Assembly: GCF_003268775.1 (NCBI RefSeq)
Contig: NZ_QLSU01000006.1
Location: forward strand, 310,001-374,000
DNA length: 64,000 nucleotides
Source: Paraburkholderia unamae
Lineage (GTDB): Bacteria; Pseudomonadota; Gammaproteobacteria; Burkholderiales; Burkholderiaceae
Reading direction: 5' to 3'
The translations under genes and the position numbers were made by a program. Positions 37,607-46,413 of the stretch are shown here, in pieces (positions within the stretch are counted from its first letter, which is position 1; each line of letters starts with the position of its first letter). The notes beneath the pieces were generated by a model that made no database searches, had not been told where the DNA came from, and worked only from the letters and a program-made list of their open reading frames with translations.

Positions 37607-37632
37607 AGCGAGGGGGGGCTGCCGCGGCCTGA

Positions 37633-38412
37633 TCAGTTTCGGTACGACGAATCTCGTCGGTCAAGAAAGCGAAGCATGGCGGGCCACTCCATTTCTCCGT
37701 ACGGGCGTCGTGTGGATGGCTTGTACAAGTAGTTGGTCTTCTCGATGACCTCGTCGGTTGGAAGATGCAGCTCGGCCTGGCAGGACATGGCGTCGACTTG
37801 CGCGCGGCACGCATTCTCGAACCAGTAAGCGGCATTGAACGCCTGAGGAATGGATGCGCTGGCAACGAGCAGTCCGTGGTTGCGCAGCAACATCACTTCG
37901 GCGTTGCCGAGGTCCCGGGCAAGCGATTCGCGTTCCTCAAGATCGACAGCGACGCCTTGATAGTCGTGATAGGCAACGGTGCCGAATCGCATGGCCGTTT
38001 GCGTGAGAGGCAGCAGGCCGCATTTGAGCGCGCCAATGGCCATGCTCGCGCGGCTATGCGTGTGGATGACACACGTCACGTCCGGCCGGGCCGCGTGCAC
38101 GGCGCTATGAATGACGTATCCGGCCCGGTTCGCACCATACGTGCCTTCCAGAGGATTGAGCAGCTCGTTGCCTTCCAGGTCGATCGCGATCAGGCTCGAT
38201 GCCGTGATTTCTTCATACAGGTAGCCATATGGATTGATGAGGAGGCGTTCCTCCTCGCCGGGTACGCGAGCGGTAATGTGGTTGTAGATCAGGTCGCTCA
38301 AGCCGAAATGCGGCATCAACCGATAGCATGCGGCAAGGTTCACGCGCGTGGTCCACTCTTCGTCGGATACGAGGTCGCGGACTTTCGAAAGTTTGTCTGT
38401 CTTGGTCAACAT
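37633..38412 (-). CDS. Class II aldolase/adducin family protein
   Basis: A 259-residue metal-dependent enzyme of the AraD/FucA fold. The zinc ligands are seen in HTHSRAS near 115-121 and in LRNHGLL near 176-182; IYNHITARVPG near 41-51 is the substrate-side motif. Such proteins are aldolases, epimerases or decarboxylases of sugar acids or oxo acids. It is the last gene of the leftward unit MFS, lactonase-like, aldolase (37-base gap upstream). The C-terminal region is complete. Confidence 0.88.
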   Translation of the reverse strand: MLTKTDKLSKVRDLVSDEEWTTRVNLAACYRLMPHFGLSDLIYNHITARVPGEEERLLINPYGYLYEEITASSLIAIDLEGNELLNPLEGTYGANRAGYVIHSAVHAARPDVTCVIHTHSRASMAIGALKCGLLPLTQTAMRFGTVAYHDYQGVAVDLEERESLARDLGNAEVMLLRNHGLLVASASIPQAFNAAYWFENACRAQVDAMSCQAELHLPTDEVIEKTNYLYKPSTRRPYGEMEWPAMLRFLDRRDSSYRN

Positions 38413-38448
38413 GGGGGCGTTCCTGAAGCGAAAGAGAAGAATCGGATC

Positions 38449-39330
38449 TCAAGAAAACTGGTAGAGCTGGGCAGGGTTATCCACCAGCACCTTCTGCTGG
38501 ATCGCGGGATCGGGCGCCCAGCGCATGAAGGCATCGAGCAATTCGCCGTCGTCGGGAATCGTGCCCTCGAATGAGGGATGCGGCCAGTCCGTGCCCCAGA
38601 CGCACCGCTGCGGCGCGTACGCGATCAGGTTGGCTGCGATGTCGTCGACGTCTTCGAAGGGATACCCGGCGGCGGACGAACGGTACGCGCATACCTTGAG
38701 CCACACGCGGCCGCTGTCCAGGAGGGAGCGCAACGCGTCGTAAGCGGGGTGCTTCACGCCCCAGGTGCAAGGAACGTGGCCGAGGTGGTCGATCACGACT
38801 TCGGTTGGAAGTGCCTGGAGCGTCGGCGCGATCTCGGGCAATGCCGCGCCGTTGAGGAACACTTGCGTGTGCCATCCGAGCGGCGCGATCCGTTTGGCGA
38901 GCGCACTCAAATGCGCGGCCGGCGGCCCGCCCGGCGTGACCAGGTTGACGCGGACGCCGCGCACGCCCGCGTCGTGCATCCTCTTCAACTCGGCGTCGCT
39001 GATCGACGGATCGACGACCGCGACGCCACGGGCCCGCTTTTGCCCGAAGTGTTCGAGCGCGGCAAGCGTGCAGCGGTTGTCCGTGCCATAAACGCTTGCC
39101 TGCACGATGACGACCCGCCCTGTACCGAGAATGTCCTGCACGGCCTCGTATTGCGCGATCGACGCTTCGGGCGGCGTATAGGCTCGGCTCGGGCTCAGCG
39201 GAAACCGGGCGTGGGGGCCAATGATGTGAATGTGACAGTCGCAGGCGTTCGCGGGTGCCTTTTTCAGCGGATGGCGGATCGACTGCCTTGCGGGCTGGCA
39301 GAGTGGTGGAGCAGTTGTTGCGGCATGCAT
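38449..39330 (-). CDS. LigI-like amidohydrolase (lactonase)
   Basis: A 293-residue TIM-barrel hydrolase. Like 2-pyrone-4,6-dicarboxylate lactonase (LigI) it has His33 and His35 in CDCHIHIIG, a later His in VIDHLGHVPC and an Asp in WGTDWPHPSF. LigI itself works without a bound metal, and the same residues are kept here. It should hydrolyse a lactone or cyclic carboxylate from an aromatic or sugar-acid pathway. It sits between the MFS importer and the class II aldolase, so import, ring opening and C-C cleavage may be consecutive steps. Confidence 0.85.
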   Translation of the reverse strand: MHAATTAPPLCQPARQSIRHPLKKAPANACDCHIHIIGPHARFPLSPSRAYTPPEASIAQYEAVQDILGTGRVVIVQASVYGTDNRCTLAALEHFGQKRARGVAVVDPSISDAELKRMHDAGVRGVRVNLVTPGGPPAAHLSALAKRIAPLGWHTQVFLNGAALPEIAPTLQALPTEVVIDHLGHVPCTWGVKHPAYDALRSLLDSGRVWLKVCAYRSSAAGYPFEDVDDIAANLIAYAPQRCVWGTDWPHPSFEGTIPDDGELLDAFMRWAPDPAIQQKVLVDNPAQLYQFS

Positions 39331-39375
39331 CGCGATAGAACTCCTTGCAATGTGCGAAGGGTGGGCGGAGCACGA

Positions 39376-40662
39376 TCAGGCCGTGTACCCTCTCGTGGCG
39401 TCGTTGTCCGTCTCGGGGGAACCGGCGGCTTCGTCCTCGGGCAAACTGCGGCCCAGTGTTTCCGGCAGCGTGAGGATGGCGAGAACCATGACCGCGTAAG
39501 CGCCGACGCCAAATATGGCGATGGCGTTCGCCAGCCCGACCTCGCTCGTGAGTTTGCCGACCAGCGCCGGGAATAGCGCGCCGATACCGCGGCCGAAGTT
39601 GTAGCAAAACCCTTGCCCCGTGGCGCGGACACGCGTGGGGAAGAGTTCGGTCATGAACGGCCCCATCGGCGAGAACATCATGAAAGCACACAGTCCGAGC
39701 GGGAACCCCAGAAACAGCATGGTTTCGTTGCCGAAGGGCACCAGCATGTAGAGGGCGAGCAGAATCGCGGCGCCCACCGCGCTGACGAAGAAGGTCTTCT
39801 TGCGGCCAATGAGGTCGGCGAGATAGGCGCCCAGCACAAACCCGACGAATGCGCCGGCGATCATGACGAAGGTATAGCCAGTAGTGCCAATGACCGAGAG
39901 GCCGCGCGTTGTTTTAAGGTAAGTCGGCAGCCAGATCAGGAATGTGTACGACCCGCCGATCGAACCTGTTGCCAGCGCCGACACGCGCAACGTGGTTGTC
40001 AGGTACTCGGGACGGAAGATCGCGAGCAGACCCGACGATTCAGCATGTTCTTTCCGGTTGCGCTGCTGCCCGAGATAAAGATGCGACTCGGGAACGTGAC
40101 GCCGAACCCAAAAGACCAGCAAAGCAGGCGCGAGGCCGATCCAGAACAGCGCGCGCCACGCGATCGCTTCGGGCATGATCGAGAAGAACAAGCCGAACAG
40201 CAGCGCCGCGAGCCCCCAGCCTACCGCCCAGCCGCTCTGCACGATGCCCACGCTGCGGCCGCGATACTCCTTTCGAACGACTTCGCCAATCAGGACCGCG
40301 CCGGTCGCCCATTCGCCGCCAAATCCAAAACCCTGTAGCGCGCGACAGATGAAGAGTTGCTCGTAGTTCTGGGCAAAGCCGCTCAGAAACGTGAACAACG
40401 CGTACCAGAAAATCGTCACCTGCAATACGCGGACTCTTCCGAATCGATCAGCGGCGAAGCCCGAAAGCCATCCTCCCACCGCGGAGAGCAGCAGCGTGAC
40501 GGTACCCAGCACGCCCGCCTGTGACGTATTGATATGCCACGTCAGCATGAGGGTCGGTATGACGAAACTGAAGATCTGGACGTCCAGCGCATCCAGCGTC
40601 CAGCCAAGGAAGCAGCCCGTCATCGTGCTTCGCTCAGTCTTGTTGAGATGCTTTATCCACAT
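39376..40662 (-). CDS. MFS carboxylate importer (AAHS-like)
   Basis: A 428-residue transporter with 12 predicted spans. The loop 2-3 motif GFAADRFGRVRV near 70-81 and the DxxGRK equivalent DLIGRKKT in the second half mark the major facilitator superfamily; the start WTLDALDVQIFSF resembles aromatic-acid or metabolite:proton symporters. ATG at 40662 is preferred because GGAG stands six bases upstream; the longer frame begins at 40674. It is the first gene of the catabolic unit running to 37633. Confidence 0.88.
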   Translation of the reverse strand: MWIKHLNKTERSTMTGCFLGWTLDALDVQIFSFVIPTLMLTWHINTSQAGVLGTVTLLLSAVGGWLSGFAADRFGRVRVLQVTIFWYALFTFLSGFAQNYEQLFICRALQGFGFGGEWATGAVLIGEVVRKEYRGRSVGIVQSGWAVGWGLAALLFGLFFSIMPEAIAWRALFWIGLAPALLVFWVRRHVPESHLYLGQQRNRKEHAESSGLLAIFRPEYLTTTLRVSALATGSIGGSYTFLIWLPTYLKTTRGLSVIGTTGYTFVMIAGAFVGFVLGAYLADLIGRKKTFFVSAVGAAILLALYMLVPFGNETMLFLGFPLGLCAFMMFSPMGPFMTELFPTRVRATGQGFCYNFGRGIGALFPALVGKLTSEVGLANAIAIFGVGAYAVMVLAILTLPETLGRSLPEDEAAGSPETDNDATRGYTA

Positions 40663-41017
40663 GCCTGTCTCCATTGCCGTGCGCTTTTGGCAGCGCTTTT
40701 TTTAAGGAACCTGGCGCGAACGCGATCAGGCGCGCGCAGGCCGCGCGTACCAGGTGGAGGAAGCTCCGGGTGCAGTCGATTCGTCAGTACACGCTAAATT
40801 GATGATACGGATTTTCCTCGGCCGCAACTTTCGCCGCCGAGGAATAGTTCACGGGTTGAAATTCGTTGCCTTACGCCGGCGTTTCGCCGTGGGTGTGCAT
40901 TGCGCTGCACGATGGGCGATGGCGTGCGGGGGCGATGCGGCGCGTTGAGGTAGCGAGCGTTCTGGCGAGAAGGATTGCTGCGATGCGATCAGCAGGCGCA
41001 GTTTCTGCGCCGTGCTT
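40663..41017. other. Intergenic region (355 bp) before the MFS gene
   Basis: This space separates the IclR stop at 41018 from the MFS start. Small frames in it have no family character. It holds a 9-base inverted repeat TTCCTCGGC/GCCGAGGAA with a 13-base loop (40814-40844), a candidate operator for the MFS promoter. Confidence 0.45.
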
Positions 41018-41887
41018 TCATGTTTCGAGAACCGCCGATTCAATCTCCAGCGCGTCGGCGACGCGGCGCAGCTTCAAGCGGAGTTCGTCAACGCTCGACT
41101 CCGGAAACTGCTCCGGCTTGCCCGTGATGACGAATGCCGCAAATGTCTCGCCTGCACGATTGCGCACGGGCAGCGCATACGCGAATGAATGGGGCACGAG
41201 GTCGCCGAGATTGAGGCCCATGCCATATTGAGCGGAGCGCTCTCTCATTCGCTTGAGGCCGTTGAGCCGGCCGTGGCCATGCCGCTTGATTTCCTGCTCG
41301 GTGTTTTCAGCGACGATTCGGCTGGCTTCGCGCTCCGGCAACGTCAGCAGGATGGCAAGGCCGCCGGCCGAGGTGATCAATGGCCTGCGGGTGCCCGGAT
41401 GCATCATGGTTCCCGTATGAAGCGCGCTGCCCTCGCGCACGGCGCACACGAAATCGTCCCCGCTTCTCAGGAGCAGCATGGCAACGCAATTCATTTCGTG
41501 TGCGAACACGCGAAGTATGGTTTCCGCGCTGCGCTGAAACTGGGCGTGCTCGGGCAGGGCGAGTCCGAGTTCGAACAGCAATGGGCCCGGCAAATAGTGA
41601 CGGTCATCATGGCGCTGCCGCACCAGCCGCTCGTCGACGAGGCGTGTCAATACGCGGTGCACGGTGGCCCGGTCCTCCTCGCATGCGTGGGCCAGGTCGC
41701 TGAGGCGCCATCCGATGCCTGGCCGGCTGGCGACCATGCGCATCACCTTGATGCTGCGCGAAAGACTGCGTGTGCCCGGCCGTTCCTGGGGCGCGCGAAC
41801 CTGCTGCGCTTCGTTAGAGGGCGAGCCGCGAGACTCGGTCACCGCGCTGGCCACGCCGGTGGTGTGTGGATTCGCGACCTCGCGCAT
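41018..41887 (-). CDS. IclR family regulator
   Basis: A 289-residue regulator. The first 40 residues are an unstructured lead, the winged helix-turn-helix lies at about 42-105 (WRLSDLAHACEEDRATVHRVL) and the effector domain follows with TRRPLITSAGG near 166-176. It closely resembles the IclR at 59914 in the effector region. It is encoded upstream of, and in the same direction as, the MFS/lactonase/aldolase genes and is their most likely regulator. Confidence 0.88.
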   Translation of the reverse strand: MREVANPHTTGVASAVTESRGSPSNEAQQVRAPQERPGTRSLSRSIKVMRMVASRPGIGWRLSDLAHACEEDRATVHRVLTRLVDERLVRQRHDDRHYLPGPLLFELGLALPEHAQFQRSAETILRVFAHEMNCVAMLLLRSGDDFVCAVREGSALHTGTMMHPGTRRPLITSAGGLAILLTLPEREASRIVAENTEQEIKRHGHGRLNGLKRMRERSAQYGMGLNLGDLVPHSFAYALPVRNRAGETFAAFVITGKPEQFPESSVDELRLKLRRVADALEIESAVLET

Positions 41888-41947
41888 GACAGGACTCCAG
41901 GTTGGGGCGGGCTGTTGCTCCCCATGGCGCGGAGCGGTACAGCGTTT

Positions 41948-41989
41948 TATACGGGCTTGCCGGGCTTGTTGATCCGTATATGTATACGA
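41948..41989. promoter_or_regulatory. Three TATACG half-sites upstream of the IclR gene
   Basis: TATACGG (41948-41954), CCGTATA (41974-41980) and TATACGA (41983-41989) lie 61-102 bases before the IclR start; the last two form a perfect 6-base inverted repeat with a 2-base spacer. On the minus strand a TATAAA is close by. This is a candidate autoregulatory site. Confidence 0.4.
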
Positions 41990-42061
41990 GTCGTGGAAAG
42001 TACCAGGAGCGATGTGCGCCCGGAAAGCCCTGTTCCACGCCCTGGCGGGACGTTATTTCGT

Positions 42062-42946
42062 TCACCCCGATCTTAGGGTTTCCATCAGGTCCCGCACGCA
42101 GCCAGGCATGCCATCGAGTTCGCGCACGAGCAGGCTGCGCTCGCGTATCGCCCACGGCTCTTCGAGCGGTACGGTAACGAGCCGCATCGTTTTGCGGTGC
42201 CGCACAGCGGCGGACTCCGGAATAATGCCGATGCCGACACCCGATTCGATCATCCGGCAGATTGCCTCATAGCTGGCAAGCTGAATACGCATGGGCAATG
42301 TCCGGCCGAGGTTCTCCACGTGTGACGCGACAAGATCGAACAGCGTGCTGCCTTCACGATAGGTGATGTGAGGATAGTCGAGGGTCTCGGCGAGCGTGAC
42401 GGAGGGCTTTGCCGCGAGCTTGTGGCCCTCGGGCAAGGCCAGCAGAAGCCGGTCGGTGCTGTGGTGAATGACTTCGAGCCCCTGAGCTTCCACTGGACCT
42501 GCGATCAGGCCGATGTCCGCCGAGCCATCGAGCACGCCTCTGACGATTTCGCGCGACAGCCGCTCCTGAAGATCCACGGTGACCGCGGGGCGGGTGGCCA
42601 GGAATTGCGCCAGCACCTCCGGCAGATGCTCCGTTACCGCGGTGGTGTTGGCAAAGATGCGAACGTGGCCAAAGAAGCCGCTCCCATACTCCGCGAATTC
42701 GCTCTTCACATAGTCGACCTGACGCAGGATCACTCTCGCGTGCGTCAAGAGTTTCTCGCCGGCGGGCGTGAGTGTCACGCCCCGGCTGTCGCGATAGAGC
42801 AGCCGGGCGCCAAGCTGGTTCTCCAGCGCCTTGATGCGCGCGCTGGTCGCGGCCGGCGACAGGTTGGCGCGCCGGGCGCCCTGGGTGACGCTCGACGACT
42901 CCGCTACGTGAATGAATACACGGATATCCGCGAGATCAAAGTGCAT
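42062..42946 (-). CDS. LysR family regulator
   Basis: A 294-residue LysR-type regulator: winged helix-turn-helix at 4-65 (FIHVAESSSVTQGARRANLS), linker helix, and a periplasmic-binding-like effector domain from about 90. The start ATG 42946 follows CAGGAAC; the longer frame adds an Arg-rich stretch without family character. It is divergent from the amidohydrolase operon at 43273, which it probably controls. The inducer is unknown. Confidence 0.9.
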   Translation of the reverse strand: MHFDLADIRVFIHVAESSSVTQGARRANLSPAATSARIKALENQLGARLLYRDSRGVTLTPAGEKLLTHARVILRQVDYVKSEFAEYGSGFFGHVRIFANTTAVTEHLPEVLAQFLATRPAVTVDLQERLSREIVRGVLDGSADIGLIAGPVEAQGLEVIHHSTDRLLLALPEGHKLAAKPSVTLAETLDYPHITYREGSTLFDLVASHVENLGRTLPMRIQLASYEAICRMIESGVGIGIIPESAAVRHRKTMRLVTVPLEEPWAIRERSLLVRELDGMPGCVRDLMETLRSG

Positions 42947-43272
42947 GCCGGGTTGTTCCTGTTGCACGACGAGGGGCGCCCGACGGGCCGCTGCCTCGCG
43001 CGTCTGTGTCGGGCGGCGAGAGCTTGAGCGACGGCGGCGGTTCGCGAGCGTTCGGCTCAGCCGAATCCGGGTCCCCAAAAAGCAAGATTCGCCGAACGCG
43101 CGGCCAATAGTAGCATCATCGAACGCTCAACAACAACGCGATAAACGACAACGGCGGCGGCCAGGGCGTGGGTTGGAGCGGGTATCGCGAGGGACCGGGA
43201 GAAGGTGCCGGAACCACCCATCATTACTTCACAGTACTAATGAGTTTGAAACGATCAATGGTGAATTCACGC
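42947..43272. other. Divergent intergenic region (326 bp)
   Basis: This is the regulatory space between the LysR gene and the amidohydrolase operon. The palindrome TTCGGCT-C-AGCCGAA (43051-43065) contains a T-N11-A pattern, as expected for a LysR-type site. No convincing small gene was seen. Confidence 0.5.
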
Positions 43273-44370
43273 ATGAAAATCATCGATTCGGATGTTCACC
43301 CGTGGGTGCCGGGCGATATCGACGGCCTCAAACCTTATATGAGCAAGCACTGGCAGATGAAGTTCGAAGGCAAGCGCGCGACGCTGCCCGACCATCCGCT
43401 TCGTCCGCCGCTGGCGGGCGCGACCTCGATCCGCCGTGACGCCACGACACCGGCTGGCGGCATCGGCGGCTCCGACCCGCACTTCCTGCGCGAGGACCAC
43501 CTGGACAAGCTCGACATCGAATATGCCGTGCTGTCGTCGATCCAGGCGGGCAAGCTCGTCTCGCTGCCGAACGCGGGTGAAGCCGTTGTCCTCGCGCGCG
43601 CCTTCAACGATTACTTCATCGACAAATGGCTGGACGTGGACAGCCGCTACCGCCTTGCCATGTGCGTGGCGGCGCATGACCCGCACGAGGCCGCGAAGGA
43701 GATTCGCCGCATTGGCGGCAGGGAAGAGATCGTGGCGGTGTACCTGCCGCTTGTGAATATCCTGATGGGCAACACGCACTATTTCCCCATCTACGAGGCC
43801 GCCGAAGAACTGGGCCTGCCGATCTTTCTCCACCCCACGGGTACGGAAGGCGCGTTTCAGACCAGCGTGGCGTTCGCGGGCGGCGTGCCCAGCACCTATA
43901 TCGAGCGGCATTCCTGTTTCCCGCAAATCGCAATGGGAAACATCGCCAGCCTCTTGTTTGAAGGCGTATTCGTGCGCTTTCCAAAGCTGATGATCCTCGC
44001 TGCCGAATTCGGCTTCGGATGGGTGCCGCATATGCTTTGGCGCTTCGATCAGAACTGGCGCCAGTTCCGCCGCGAAGTGCCCTGGCTCGAAAAGGAACCG
44101 AGTTCTTACGTGCTGGACCACGTTCGCTTCACCAGCCAGCCGCTGGAGGAGCCCGAAAAAGACGAGTACCTGACGCAGATTCTCGAAATGGTGCATGCCG
44201 AGCGCACGATCCTCTTCAGCACCGACTACCCGCACTGGGACACGGACTATCCGCAGACCACCTTCCAGCGTTTGCCCGCGACCATGAAGCAGCGCATTTT
44301 CCATGACAACGCGGCCGAGTTGTTCAACCTGAAATCGCACTGCGCATTGGGAGCCACACATGGAGCATAA
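43273..44370 (+). CDS. Amidohydrolase family protein (ACMSD-like)
   Basis: A 365-residue TIM-barrel hydrolase or decarboxylase of the amidohydrolase-2 family. The N-terminus MKIIDSDVHPWV has DxH in place of the usual HxH; IFLHPTGTE near 192 supplies a further metal ligand, and FSTDYPHWDTDYP near 316 supplies the catalytic Asp. Family members hydrolyse or decarboxylate aromatic or heterocyclic acids. The frame can begin upstream, but ATG 43273 gives the common start. The Rieske ferredoxin gene overlaps its end by 11 bases, so the two are translationally coupled. Confidence 0.82.
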   Translation: MKIIDSDVHPWVPGDIDGLKPYMSKHWQMKFEGKRATLPDHPLRPPLAGATSIRRDATTPAGGIGGSDPHFLREDHLDKLDIEYAVLSSIQAGKLVSLPNAGEAVVLARAFNDYFIDKWLDVDSRYRLAMCVAAHDPHEAAKEIRRIGGREEIVAVYLPLVNILMGNTHYFPIYEAAEELGLPIFLHPTGTEGAFQTSVAFAGGVPSTYIERHSCFPQIAMGNIASLLFEGVFVRFPKLMILAAEFGFGWVPHMLWRFDQNWRQFRREVPWLEKEPSSYVLDHVRFTSQPLEEPEKDEYLTQILEMVHAERTILFSTDYPHWDTDYPQTTFQRLPATMKQRIFHDNAAELFNLKSHCALGATHGA

Positions 44371-44713
44371 CGTCGGCCGTCTGGACGAACTGCCGGAAAA
44401 CGACGCGTTGACGCTCGACGTGGACGGCAGACCCGTGGGTGTATTCAAGGTCGGTCACAAGGTGTACGCCGTGAGGAACCTGTGCCCGCACAAGCGGGCG
44501 CCGCTGGCGCGAGGCACCGTTGAAGGCACGATGCTGCCCACCGCGTGCGCAGGCGAATACCGCTTTGGCATGGAAGGCCAGGTGCTCAAGTGCCCGTGGC
44601 ATGGCTGGGAATTCGACATCGAAACGGGCCAGTGCCTGTTTGGCGTGAGCGACAGCCGCGTCAAGACCTACCCGGTCTCCGTGCGGGACGGGGACGTGTA
44701 CGTGGACATTTGA
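44360..44713 (+). CDS. Rieske-type [2Fe-2S] ferredoxin
   Basis: A 117-residue electron carrier. The cluster ligands are Cys/His in LCPHKRAP near 41-48 and Cys/His in CPWHGWEFD near 73-81. Small Rieske proteins like this deliver electrons to ring-hydroxylating oxygenases or nitrite reductase. No oxygenase alpha subunit is encoded in this operon, so its partner is elsewhere or is the adjacent amidohydrolase-type enzyme. It overlaps the upstream gene by 11 bases. Confidence 0.9.
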   Translation: MEHNVGRLDELPENDALTLDVDGRPVGVFKVGHKVYAVRNLCPHKRAPLARGTVEGTMLPTACAGEYRFGMEGQVLKCPWHGWEFDIETGQCLFGVSDSRVKTYPVSVRDGDVYVDI

Positions 44714-44752
44714 AGTGCCCCTGCAAACCGCTCGAAACCACTGGGAAGCGAC

Positions 44753-45154
44753 ATGAACGAAGCAAAGCGAAGCGAGAAATTCGAACGAGGACTGGCAACG
44801 CGGCGTGCGGTGCTCGGCGACGAATACGTGGCGAAGGCGCTTGACAGCGCGACGGAATACAACTGGCCGATGCAACAACTCGTCACCGAGTATTGCTGGG
44901 ACGAAATCTGGAATCGCCCCGGGCTGAGCCGCCGGGATCGTTCGCTGCTCAATCTCGGCATGATCTCGGCGCTCGGCCGCATGACCGAACTGAAGGCGCA
45001 TGTGCGAGGCGCGATCAATAACGGGTGGACCCGCGAAGAACTGCGAGAGGTGTTCATGCAGGTCATGGTGTATTGCGGTGTGCCGGCGGCGGTCGACAGC
45101 TTTCGGATAGTGCAGGAGGTGATCGCAGACATGGAAAGCGCCGGGAAATCATGA
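44753..45154 (+). CDS. Carboxymuconolactone decarboxylase family protein
   Basis: A 133-residue all-helical protein with the family core GRMTELKAHVRGAINNGWTR near 78-97 and MVYCGVPAAVDSF near 104-116. True gamma-carboxymuconolactone decarboxylases act in the beta-ketoadipate pathway, but many relatives have other or unknown functions; the AhpD-type CxxC is absent. It overlaps the next gene by four bases. Confidence 0.87.
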   Translation: MNEAKRSEKFERGLATRRAVLGDEYVAKALDSATEYNWPMQQLVTEYCWDEIWNRPGLSRRDRSLLNLGMISALGRMTELKAHVRGAINNGWTREELREVFMQVMVYCGVPAAVDSFRIVQEVIADMESAGKS

Positions 45155-46398
45155 GGAACCCGAACGGAGGTGTCGTCATCGTCGGGGCGGGGCAGGCGGG
45201 TGTATCTTGTGCGTTCAAGCTGCGGGCGCTTGGCTACGCTGGCGAGATCACCATAGCCGGTGGCGAACCGCATTTGCCCTATCACCGCCCGCCGTTGTCG
45301 AAGAAATATCTGAACGGTGACGGGGACGCCGCGCGCCTGCTGATCAAAAGCCGTGACCTTTACGAGAGCGAGCGCATACGGTTGCGGGTGGATTGCCCCG
45401 TCGTCGCGATCCACCGCGAGGAGAAACACGTCGAGTTGGCCGACGGCGGGGTGCTCGGCTATGACCATCTGATACTCGCAACGGGTGCGCGCCCTCGGTG
45501 CTTGCCCGTGGTTCATGGCGCGAGGGCGCCGAAAGTCCACCTGTTTCGCACGCTTGCCGATGCAGAGGCACTGCGCGAGAGCCTGGTGCGAGACCGGCAC
45601 CTGCTCGTGGTGGGCGGCGGCTTTATCGGGCTCGAAACGGCGGCGGTGGCGAGGAATCTCGGCATGCGGGTCACCGTCATCGAGCGCGACCAGCGAATTC
45701 TCTCGCGCGTGGCTTGCGCGGAAACCGCCGCATATTTCAGGGCGCTGCATGAGGCCAATGGTGTGCGTATGCACGAAGGCGTGGCGTTGACGCGGCTGGA
45801 GCAGGGCGAGAACGGGATGATTGCCGCGCGCCTGTCCAATGGCGTTTCGATCGAGCCGGACGTCGTGGTGGCGGGCATCGGCGTGGTGCCCGAAACGGGT
45901 CTCGCCGGGCAGGCGCACTTGCTGGTGGACAACGGCATCGTGGTTGACGGATCGGGACGCACGATCGACCCCTTCATCTATGCGGCTGGCGACTGCGCGC
46001 GCTTTCCGTATCGGGGCCAGCGGGTACGGCTCGAGTCCGTTCAAAACGCGGTTGATATGGCCGAAGCCGTGGCGCGTGCGATCGTTGGCGAGAGCGTCGA
46101 ATATCGGCCGGTTCCGTGGTTCTGGTCCGATCAGTATTCGACCCGGCTGCAAATCGCCGGCCTGAATCTCGGCTACACGCACGTTGCCGTGCGCAAGGCA
46201 CAGGGGGCGGCGCGCTCCGTCTGGTACTACGAGGGCCCTCGCTTGCTGGCGGTGGACGCCATCAACGACACGAAAGCCTTCATGAGCGCAAAGCGGTGGC
46301 TGGAAGCCGGGTGTAGCCCCGTTGCGCACGAAATCGAAAATCCGAACGTGGCGTTGGCCGATGTTTCGTTGTCGGGACAAAGCGCATTGATCAATTGA
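45151..46398 (+). CDS. FAD-dependent ferredoxin reductase
   Basis: A 415-residue reductase of the oxygenase-coupled pyridine nucleotide-disulfide family. FAD motif VVIVGAGQAGVSCA is near 8-21, PYHRPPLSKKYL near 42-53, the NADH motif LVVGGGFIGLETAA near 151-164 and YAAGDCARFP near 271-280. It passes electrons from NADH to the [2Fe-2S] ferredoxin encoded directly downstream and perhaps also to the Rieske ferredoxin. The start ATG overlaps the upstream stop. Confidence 0.92.
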   Translation: MRNPNGGVVIVGAGQAGVSCAFKLRALGYAGEITIAGGEPHLPYHRPPLSKKYLNGDGDAARLLIKSRDLYESERIRLRVDCPVVAIHREEKHVELADGGVLGYDHLILATGARPRCLPVVHGARAPKVHLFRTLADAEALRESLVRDRHLLVVGGGFIGLETAAVARNLGMRVTVIERDQRILSRVACAETAAYFRALHEANGVRMHEGVALTRLEQGENGMIAARLSNGVSIEPDVVVAGIGVVPETGLAGQAHLLVDNGIVVDGSGRTIDPFIYAAGDCARFPYRGQRVRLESVQNAVDMAEAVARAIVGESVEYRPVPWFWSDQYSTRLQIAGLNLGYTHVAVRKAQGAARSVWYYEGPRLLAVDAINDTKAFMSAKRWLEAGCSPVAHEIENPNVALADVSLSGQSALIN

Positions 46399-46413
46399 AG
46401 CGGGAGCACCGTG

